Assembly (NCBI GenBank): GCA_015295985.1
Contig: DVDX01000023.1
Span: 1 to 64,000 of the forward strand
Length of the DNA stretch: 64,000 bases
Origin: Synechococcus sp. M44_DOE_062
GTDB taxonomy: Bacteria; Cyanobacteriota; Cyanobacteriia; Thermostichales; Thermostichaceae
Reading direction: 5' to 3'
The notes under the pieces are model-generated. The model was given only the letters and a program-made list of their open reading frames with translations, was not told where the DNA came from and searched no databases. Numbering within the stretch: position 1 is the first letter of the stretch; the number at the start of each line of letters is the position of its first letter. This document shows, piece after piece, positions 57,945 to 64,000 of this stretch. The translations under genes were made by a program, and so were the position numbers.

Positions 57945-58607
57945 ATGCCAACTCCCCAGTGGATTTTAGGGATCCACACCACCACACCCGTTTTGGGCCT
58001 GGCCCTGCTGCCCTTGGAGCCGGGGCTAGGAGAAACCCGCAGTCAGAGCTGGTGGCTGGATCGAGAGATGGCAGCGCAGTTGCACCCCTGCTTGAAAGAC
58101 TTCTTGGCTGGTCAGGCCTGGTCGCAGATAGCCGGGATCGCCGTGGCTTTGGGGCCGGGCAGCTTTACGGGCAGCCGTTTGGGGGTGAGCGTAGCCCGCC
58201 TGCTGGGCCAGCAACTGCGCCTCCCTGTGTTCGGCTACTCGGCTTTGGCCGTCCTAGCCCGCCATGTGTGGATCTGGCAGGGATCCCCGACGCAGCCCTT
58301 GACGGTGGCAGTGCAAATGGATGCCAAACGGGGAGAGTGGTACGGCGGTGTGTATCAGGTGGGCCCAGAACATCTGGTTGCGGCAGTGGCCGATCAGCTT
58401 TGGGAGGAAGAGGCTTGGCAGGCGACTCTCCGAGCGTGGTCGCCAGCTTTATCCGTGGATGCCGCCGATTTTGTGGATCCTGCACCTGTGGTGGCGTTGG
58501 CGGAATTGGCCTGCGCCGATTTCCAGGCCGGGTTGCGTCCTCAGTGGCAGGAGGTGCTGCCCCTCTACGGTCGCCAGCCCCCGATTGATCTCCGCGGGCT
58601 GAATTGA
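57945..58607 (+). CDS. tsaB: tRNA threonylcarbamoyladenosine biosynthesis protein TsaB
   Basis: The 220-residue protein has the TsaB/YeaZ ASKHA fold: ILGIHTTTPVLGLALL at the start and IAVALGPGSFTGSRLGVSVAR in the middle. TsaB works with TsaD and TsaE to make t6A37 in tRNAs decoding ANN codons. It is divergent from psbA, with only about 30 bases between the psbA promoter block and its ATG. Confidence 0.9.
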   Translation: MPTPQWILGIHTTTPVLGLALLPLEPGLGETRSQSWWLDREMAAQLHPCLKDFLAGQAWSQIAGIAVALGPGSFTGSRLGVSVARLLGQQLRLPVFGYSALAVLARHVWIWQGSPTQPLTVAVQMDAKRGEWYGGVYQVGPEHLVAAVADQLWEEEAWQATLRAWSPALSVDAADFVDPAPVVALAELACADFQAGLRPQWQEVLPLYGRQPPIDLRGLN

Positions 58608-58688
58608 ACTCCGTCTCCCTGGCGGGAACCGAGTGTCCCATTGTCACGGTAAGATTGGGAAGTCTAAGCAACGGATCCCTCTGCTGAC

Positions 58689-59246
58689 ATGATCTCAAGC
58701 AACGATTTGCGCCCTGGCGTTTCTGTGGAAATTGACGGAGCTCCCTACAAGGTCATTGAATTCCTACACGTGAAACCTGGCAAAGGGGCAGCCTTTGTGC
58801 GCACTAAGCTCAAAAACATGCAGACCGGCAACGTTGTGGAGAAAACCTTCCGCGCCGGTGAGACCCTGCCCGCAGCCACCATTGAAAAAGTCGAGATGCA
58901 GTATCTCTACGCGGAGGGGGATAACCTGGTATTCATGGACATGGAGACCTATGAGCAGGCTCCAATTACCGCTGCCCAAATTGGCTCCGCCGTGAAATAT
59001 CTGAAAGAAAACATGCAAGTGTCAATCCTGCGCTGGAATGGGCAGGTGATTGATGTGGAGTTGCCCAACACCGTTGTTCTGGAAGTGGTGGAAACAGATC
59101 CAGGGGTGAAGGGAGATACCGCAACCGGGGGAACCAAGCCGGCCAAGTTGGAGACTGGTGCCGAGATCCAGGTGCCTTTGTTCATCAAGGTTGGGGAACG
59201 AATTCGGGTCGATACCCGTACCGACACCTATCTGGGCCGGGAGTGA
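58689..59246 (+). CDS. efp: Elongation factor P
   Basis: EF-P relieves ribosome stalling at polyproline sequences. The 185-residue protein has the typical start [21 protein letters not shown], the loop [15 protein letters not shown] with Lys at the modification site, and the C-terminal signature [17 protein letters not shown]. It is followed 34 bases later by accB, the usual cyanobacterial efp-accB pair. Confidence 0.97.
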   Translation: MISSNDLRPGVSVEIDGAPYKVIEFLHVKPGKGAAFVRTKLKNMQTGNVVEKTFRAGETLPAATIEKVEMQYLYAEGDNLVFMDMETYEQAPITAAQIGSAVKYLKENMQVSILRWNGQVIDVELPNTVVLEVVETDPGVKGDTATGGTKPAKLETGAEIQVPLFIKVGERIRVDTRTDTYLGRE

Positions 59247-59280
59247 GTTCTCCTAATCCCTATCTGGCTATGGATTTCCG

Positions 59281-59793
59281 TTGTGGACAGGTGATGCATC
59301 AGGAGTGAACCTTCCCTTGGATGTCGTCAATTGGCAGGAAATTCGTCTTCTCCTGGCCGCTCTGCAAGAGAGCGATGTTACCGAGCTAACCCTGGAGTTC
59401 AAAGATTTTCGCCTCACCTTGCGCAAAGGGATCCCGGCTGAGCTTTCCCCCACCCCCACCAGTCCGGCTGCTGTCTCTCCCGCACCTCCCCCTCCTGCTC
59501 CTGTAGAAGCCCCCCCTCCTCCCGCTGCTCCCAAATCCACCCCTAGCCATTGGATAAACGTGACCGCACCGATGGTAGGCACCTTCTACAGTGCCCCCGC
59601 TCCAGGTGAACCTGACTTTGTGCGGGTTGGCCAACGGGTGAACAAGGGCCAAACCCTGTGCATCATCGAAGCCATGAAGCTGATGAACGAGATTGAGGCT
59701 GAAACGGCAGGCGTAGTGACGGAAATTTTGGTGAGCAATGGGCAATCGGTGGAGTTTGGGCAGGTATTAATGCGGTTGGATCCCACAGGTTAA
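59281..59793 (+). CDS. accB: Acetyl-CoA carboxylase biotin carboxyl carrier protein
   Basis: The protein (up to 170 residues) has an N-terminal domain with DVTELTLEFKDFRLTLRKG, a Pro/Ala-rich linker and a C-terminal biotinyl domain with the lysine in IIEAMKLMNEIEAE. It carries the carboxyl group for malonyl-CoA synthesis. The start is uncertain: a TTG at 59281 or a GTG at 59305 with GGAG overlapping it. It follows efp closely. Confidence 0.92.
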   Translation: MWTGDASGVNLPLDVVNWQEIRLLLAALQESDVTELTLEFKDFRLTLRKGIPAELSPTPTSPAAVSPAPPPPAPVEAPPPPAAPKSTPSHWINVTAPMVGTFYSAPAPGEPDFVRVGQRVNKGQTLCIIEAMKLMNEIEAETAGVVTEILVSNGQSVEFGQVLMRLDPTG

Positions 59794-60096
59794 TGGCTGA
59801 GGGAGAAGCCTGATTTTGGCGACCCAATCTCCTTTCAAACCAGGACACTGCGCCCACACCCAAAACGTCGGTCGCGTCGTCGCGTCAGCGTTGCGGTTCC
59901 CGTCAGGGTGCCGTAGGCATAGCAATAGCGTTGCGGAGCAATAAGGCCAAAGGCTTTTCTCAATGGCCCAGGCATCTCACCCTAACCTGAAACGACTATG
60001 ATGCCAATGTGGCGTCGTCATCTCTTTGTGTTCTATCCTGGGGAGCAATAAGATAAAGCACCGCAACAATATAGTCCTAAACTGGGAACCTTCCTG
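59794..60096. other. 303-bp intergenic region with composite repeats
   Basis: This gap contains a run of short elements from about 59877 to 59945: CGCGTCAGCG, a TGCC-GTA-GGCA hairpin (59909-59919) and GTTGC-GGA-GCAAT (59930-59942). After it, TCTCACCCTAACCTGAAACGAC (about 59974-59995) is an inverted copy of 9403-9424. No gene is visible. Confidence 0.6.
59885..59924. repeat. 40-base dispersed repeat, intergenic copy
   Basis: This 40-base block matches 63711-63750 inside hisZ in 36 of 40 positions, and resembles 2688-2721 inside the DUF512 gene. It contains the hairpin TGCC-GTA-GGCA. Confidence 0.8.
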
Positions 60097-62466
60097 ATGC
60101 CTCCGCGCTCCTCTTTCTCCCAGAGCGGTTCTACCCCATTCCCCTTTCTGGAAGGGAAGGGTGCTGCTGCCGACGGGGTTGAGTCGAGCTTACCGCTGGG
60201 ACAGCGTTTGCTGCGGGCGGGTCTGATCTCCCAATCCCAGCTGGCTCAGGCCCTGCGAGAGCAACAGCAAAACCACCTCAAGTTGGGAGAAGTGTGCCTC
60301 GAGCGCGGCTGGCTCACTCTGGCTGATCTCTACCGCTTCCTGCCCAGCCAGTCTCTTTCGCTGGGCGAGATTTTGGTGGCGCTGGGCCATCTAGACTTCG
60401 AGCAGTTGCGGGTTGCTTTGGCCCAGCAGCGCCGTTACGGGCGGAAATTGGGGGAGATTCTCACCTGGAAAGGTTGGGTGCAGCCGGCCATTTTGGATCG
60501 CGCTTTAGATATCCAGGTGCAGCTGCAACGGATGGCTTCCCCCAATGCGTGGGAAGCACTGCAGCCTTTTGTGGCCAGGAATCCCAAACCTATGGCGTCT
60601 ACTCCCCAAAGGTCGGCAACTGAGGATCCTCGCCGGGCAATCCAGATGGAATCGGCAACTCCTGGCCAAGAAGATCCAGGACGGAATTTGCCGGTACCCG
60701 GAGAGGCCAGGATCCCTTGGGAGGGAACAATTCAGCCATCGAGCCTCGAATCTGCGGTAGCCGCGGCGGCCTCAGATCCCTTTGCCGATGAACCTCAACC
60801 GGCCACCTTAGCTGACTACCGCAAGCAAGTGGAAGCCTTGCGGCTACAAATCGAGCTCCAGGAACAGGAATGGGATCGGATCCTGGCCAGCATGAACCAG
60901 CAGATTGCCGATTTTCAAAGCCAGTATCAGCAGCGCATTCAGAAACTGGAAGCCACCATCCGCCTCCAGCAGGCGGAGCTCCAGCACCAGGCTACGCTGC
61001 AGCAGGATTTGCGGGTTTGGCGGGAACAACTGCAACGGCTGGAAACGGAGCTGGCTCTTGCCCGCGCTGCCGAGCAAAAGGCGCAGCGGCAGTTGCAAAC
61101 CCAGCGAGATTGCTATCAGTCGGAATTGGAGCAGTTGCAAGAGCAAATCCAGATTCTGCAAAAACGCCAGTTGGACTCGGTGCCCAGCAGCGTTGTGGCC
61201 GACCTACGGGCCCAATTGCAGGCAGCGCTTCTTCAAATCCAGCAGCTCCGGTCGGAGCGGGATCAGTTGCAGGCCCAACTTGCTCAGCAAGCTGCAGAGT
61301 CAGAGGCTGCCCTATCCCAACAGCGGGACTCCCTCTGGCCAGAGCAGGTTGCCGCCTTGGAGCAGCAGATTGCGGAGCTGAGGGCCGCTTTGCAGATGTG
61401 GCAAGAGCGCTACGCCCAGTTACAGCAAGAGCACGAGGCCCAAATGGCGCGGCTTTCCGGCTATGTTCCCCCAGAGCAGGTGGAAAGCTTACAGGTGCAG
61501 CTACAACAACTGCAAGCGGAAATGGCGCGGCTAATGGCAACCAACCGTGACTACGAAGCGCACATTGCTCAATTGGAAGAGCAACTGCAGCAGAGCCAAG
61601 CCCTGATCCTTCAGCTCAGGACAGAACAGGCTGAAGCCGACCAGCGCATTGTCCAACTGGAGGGATCCCTGCAAACCCGCCAAGAAGCCTTGGAGCAAGC
61701 TCAACAACAACTGAAAACCATGGGATCCCGCCTCAGCGCCCTTCAACAGCAGCAGGCCAGCTTGACGGTGGAGCTGCGAGACGCGCGAGAGCTGCTGGCA
61801 GCTTATCGGCAGAGCCTGGAGTCCTTGCAGGAGAACCTCAAGATTGAGCAGAATCGCAACCGTCTGCTGCAGGTGAGTTACGAACAGCAAAAGCTGATCG
61901 CCGAGGCGGCGCAGGCTCAGTTGAGAGCAGCCAACTTCTCTGGCTCAACCGCCGAAGATGGGCCAGCACGCTTGCGTGAGCGAAACGCAGTCCTTACGGG
62001 GAGACCGGAGGAGCTCGAGGCCGAAGCCAGGGAGCTTCCCACCAATCCTGAGGACACGCCGACGGATCCCTTGTTGGCGGAGCTTACCCCGTGGGCCAGG
62101 CATTTGTTCCAAAACTTGCAGGCGGCGGGCCTGCTGGATCGGCCCCAGATCCAAGATATTCTCAGCCGCTGGCAACAATCAGGGGGCAAGCTGACTGCGG
62201 TCATCAGCGAGCGCACCGGCCTGAAGGCAACCACGATCAAGTTCTTTGCTGATGGGGGATATTCTGCCCGTTTGTCGGGGTGCCGTACGGTGGGAGAGTT
62301 CCTCAAGGCTGCCGACTTATTGGCTGCTGATGCGCTGGAGTCCTTGCCACCAATGGATGAATCTTCGCCCCACTGGGGGGATCCCTTGGTGGAGCGGGGG
62401 TTGTTGCGATCGGAGACACTGCAGTATTTTCGCAAACATTTTCTGCCGGCTTCTGCCAACGGATGA
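60097..62466 (+). CDS. Coiled-coil protein with N-terminal MshEN-like repeats
   Basis: The 789-residue protein has two related ~50-residue segments at about residues 30-145: LLRAGLISQSQLAQALREQQ and LVALGHLDFEQLRVALAQQRR, each followed by LGE(I/V). These resemble the MshEN domain of type II/IV secretion ATPases, known in some cases to bind c-di-GMP. Residues 240 to about 630 form a long Gln/Glu-rich coiled coil. The C-terminal ~120 residues form a conserved-looking globular domain I cannot name. A pilus or motility-related scaffold is possible. A hairpin repeat (61967-61978) lies in the coding sequence. It overlaps holB by 4 bases. Confidence 0.6.
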   Translation: MPPRSSFSQSGSTPFPFLEGKGAAADGVESSLPLGQRLLRAGLISQSQLAQALREQQQNHLKLGEVCLERGWLTLADLYRFLPSQSLSLGEILVALGHLDFEQLRVALAQQRRYGRKLGEILTWKGWVQPAILDRALDIQVQLQRMASPNAWEALQPFVARNPKPMASTPQRSATEDPRRAIQMESATPGQEDPGRNLPVPGEARIPWEGTIQPSSLESAVAAAASDPFADEPQPATLADYRKQVEALRLQIELQEQEWDRILASMNQQIADFQSQYQQRIQKLEATIRLQQAELQHQATLQQDLRVWREQLQRLETELALARAAEQKAQRQLQTQRDCYQSELEQLQEQIQILQKRQLDSVPSSVVADLRAQLQAALLQIQQLRSERDQLQAQLAQQAAESEAALSQQRDSLWPEQVAALEQQIAELRAALQMWQERYAQLQQEHEAQMARLSGYVPPEQVESLQVQLQQLQAEMARLMATNRDYEAHIAQLEEQLQQSQALILQLRTEQAEADQRIVQLEGSLQTRQEALEQAQQQLKTMGSRLSALQQQQASLTVELRDARELLAAYRQSLESLQENLKIEQNRNRLLQVSYEQQKLIAEAAQAQLRAANFSGSTAEDGPARLRERNAVLTGRPEELEAEARELPTNPEDTPTDPLLAELTPWARHLFQNLQAAGLLDRPQIQDILSRWQQSGGKLTAVISERTGLKATTIKFFADGGYSARLSGCRTVGEFLKAADLLAADALESLPPMDESSPHWGDPLVERGLLRSETLQYFRKHFLPASANG

Positions 62467-63590
62467 ACTTGTCCTTTCCCGCTGAGATGATGCAAGGACT
62501 CCGTCCGAGTAGCGCGAATGGAGTTGCAGCCGCCGAGACTGTTGACCGGGTGAAGGTCTTGCCTCCGCAGCACATTGTCGGGCAAGAGATGGCGGTACGG
62601 CTGCTCGTGGCGGCCCTGGAGAAGGAGCGGGTGACTTCCAGCTACTGCTTCTTGGGTCCCCAAGGGGTGGGGCGGAAGCTGATGGCCCGTTGGTTTGCCC
62701 AGGCCCTCTTGTGCGAAGCCAGCTCCGGGATCCCTTGCGGCAAGTGCTCCAACTGCCATTGGCTGCTGGCGGGCAACCATCCCGATCTCCATTGGGTCAG
62801 TCCCACCTACCTGCACCAAGGTCGCCTCATCGCGGCAGACTCCCCGGAGGCGCAAACCCTGCAGCGGCGCTTGCCGCCCCAAATTCGCCTGGAGCAGGTG
62901 CAGAGGGTATCCCGCTTCTGTGCCCGCAAGCCGATTTGCGCCCAGCGAAAGGGCTCTACCCCGCTATCTCGAGCAGTGGTGGTGCTGGAGGGAGCCGAAA
63001 CTTTGGCGGAGAGCGCTGCCAATGCTTTGTTGAAAACCCTGGAAGAGCCTGGCCCGGCCCACATTCTACTCATCGCCCCCCAGGCAGCCTCCCTGTTGCC
63101 GACGCTGTTGTCCCGCTGCCAGATGGTGCCTTTTCGCCGCCTCAGCCCAGAAGAGGTCGACCGGGTGTTGAGTGGGTTGGGTTGCCCAGATCTGGCAGGG
63201 ATCCCTCGCTCCGAGCTGATTGCCTTAGCCCAGGGCAGCCCCGGCTTGGCGTTGCTGGCCCACCAGCACCTGCAGCAAATCCCGCCGTCGCTCCTTGAGG
63301 AACTCAAACGTTGGCCTTGGCACTCTTCTCTCCAGCAGGCATTGGAATTGGGCAGAGCGGTGGCTGGCTTGGAGCTGCCGGCCCAACTGTGGCTGATCGA
63401 TTATTTGCAGCAGCATTTCTGGCTGCAGGGATCCCGTCAGCCATTCCCGTCAGGGGTGCGGAGCGCCATCCAGCAATTGGAACGCATTCGCCAACAACTG
63501 TTGCAATCGGTGCAGCCACGCCTCTGTTGGGAAGTCAACCTTGCCCACAGAGGACTCTGTCCCGCTAGCACGAACAGCCTGGGTGAGTGA
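62463..63590 (+). CDS. holB: DNA polymerase III delta' subunit
   Basis: The 375-residue clamp-loader subunit has IVGQEMAVRLLVAALEKERV, GPQGVGRKLMARWFA (a modified Walker A), the zinc-binding CGKCSNC and NALLKTLEEPGPAHILLIA with the SRC-like LLSRCQ. It belongs to the complex that loads the beta clamp. The start overlaps the stop of the previous gene (ATGA). Near the N-terminus, the hairpin GGAC-TCC-GTCC (62496-62506) encodes GLRPSS, a possible repeat insertion before the conserved core. Confidence 0.9.
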   Translation: MNLSFPAEMMQGLRPSSANGVAAAETVDRVKVLPPQHIVGQEMAVRLLVAALEKERVTSSYCFLGPQGVGRKLMARWFAQALLCEASSGIPCGKCSNCHWLLAGNHPDLHWVSPTYLHQGRLIAADSPEAQTLQRRLPPQIRLEQVQRVSRFCARKPICAQRKGSTPLSRAVVVLEGAETLAESAANALLKTLEEPGPAHILLIAPQAASLLPTLLSRCQMVPFRRLSPEEVDRVLSGLGCPDLAGIPRSELIALAQGSPGLALLAHQHLQQIPPSLLEELKRWPWHSSLQQALELGRAVAGLELPAQLWLIDYLQQHFWLQGSRQPFPSGVRSAIQQLERIRQQLLQSVQPRLCWEVNLAHRGLCPASTNSLGE

Positions 63591-64000
63591 TGTGGTAGCT
63601 GCCATCGGCCTGTACCCAGGCGATCTCCGGAATGCGGCATTGGCGGGCATAGGCTTCTATCTCTTCAGGGGCCCGATCCAGCAATTCCAGCTCCACCGCC
63701 TCCATTCCCGTCAGCGATGCGGTTCCTGTTAGGGTGCCGTAGGCATGGCACTCTTCTCGCCAGCGGGCGGCCAAAGCCAGTGCCGCCGGGATCCCTGCTG
63801 GCACCAAGGGCACCACCAACCGTTTACAGCCCATCTCCTCGGTTTTGGGGTCAGGGGGCAAGAGCCGGAGCAGCGTATCCGGCAGGAGGGTAAAGCCGAT
63901 CCCCGGCTGTTCAGCCTGCTGAGGGCTGTAGAGGGCATGCAACCGGTCGTAGCGTCCCCCCAACGCAATGACCTCCCCGCCCGCCACTGCCTGAAAAACG
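63565..64000 (-). CDS. hisZ: ATP phosphoribosyltransferase regulatory subunit HisZ (3' part)
   Basis: The gene runs off the right edge; its last ~145 codons are present. The sequence GGEVIALGGRYDRLHALYS and GIGFTLLPDTLL matches HisZ, the HisRS-like regulatory partner of short HisG in histidine synthesis. Within it AYGTLTGTAS is encoded by a dispersed repeat (63711-63750) also found between genes at 59885. The stop overlaps the 3' end of convergent holB by 26 bases. Confidence 0.8.
   Translation of the reverse strand, partial: VFQAVAGGEVIALGGRYDRLHALYSPQQAEQPGIGFTLLPDTLLRLLPPDPKTEEMGCKRLVVPLVPAGIPAALALAARWREECHAYGTLTGTASLTGMEAVELELLDRAPEEIEAYARQCRIPEIAWVQADGSYHITHPGCSC
63711..63750. repeat. 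40-base dispersed repeat inside hisZ
   Basis: Matches 59885-59924 in 36 of 40 bases and contains TGCC-GTA-GGCA (63735-63745). It is read in frame on the minus strand, encoding AYGTLTGTAS. The DUF512 protein carries the same AYGTL peptide from its own copy. Confidence 0.8.

Overview
The window is a GC-rich cyanobacterial chromosome segment from an oxygenic, nitrogen-fixing unicellular organism. Evidence for this includes a D1 gene (psbA), the phycobilisome core-membrane linker apcE, a flavodiiron protein, a CruA-type lycopene cyclase and a complete Mo-nitrogenase cluster with its regulator cnfR. The palindrome GGGATCCC occurs every few hundred bases, while the usual cyanobacterial HIP1 octamer GCGATCGC is almost absent. 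Together with the nif layout this suggests a hot-spring Synechococcus of the Yellowstone OS-A/OS-B' type. That strain assignment is inference, not a database result.

Layout. 1-13.9 kb holds housekeeping and cofactor genes: a UPF0182 membrane protein, a PDZ/radical-SAM DUF512 protein, a DUF2103 protein, mobA, cruA-like, a HIT protein, cobH/cbiC, a small secreted protein, a flavodiiron protein and hflX. 14.2-14.9 kb is a small AT-richer DUF488 unit. 15-21 kb holds a BMP-type nucleoside ABC transporter divergent from a cytosine deaminase, a likely nucleobase-salvage locus. 21-25.3 kb holds small conserved genes, 5-FTHF cyclo-ligase, an FKBP isomerase, a VOC protein and a CbiG-CobJ fusion.

25.3-49.8 kb is a molybdenum and nitrogen-fixation island. 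It contains a modBC fusion, modA, a molbindin gene and cnfR. A leftward nif arm follows: 85-aa ORF, feoA-like, fdxH, nifW, DUF683, DUF269, nifX, nifN, nifE, Mo-nitro_C, DUF2949, a Dps-like gene and another 85-aa ORF. A structured 750-bp region separates it from the rightward arm: nifB, ferredoxin III, nifS, nifU, nifH, nifD, nifK, nifV, a 49-aa ORF, nifZ, nifT and a frameshifted MFS gene. Molybdate uptake, Mo storage, nif activation, FeMo-co assembly and the structural genes are thus contiguous.

49.9-64 kb holds an intron-less tRNA-Leu(UAA), a TPR/GT61 glycosyltransferase, a probable solitary IS200/IS605 right end with a multi-stem (omega-RNA-like) region, apcE, ruvB, psbA, tsaB, efp, accB, a MshEN/coiled-coil protein, holB and the 3' part of hisZ.

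The most unusual signals are (a) families of tiny hairpins with GGA or GTA loops that sit between genes and also in frame inside mobA, hisZ, the DUF512 gene, holB and hflX; (b) the solitary omega-RNA-like element upstream of apcE; and (c) a 55-bp psbA promoter duplicate at the left edge of the window, which predicts another psbA copy just outside it.
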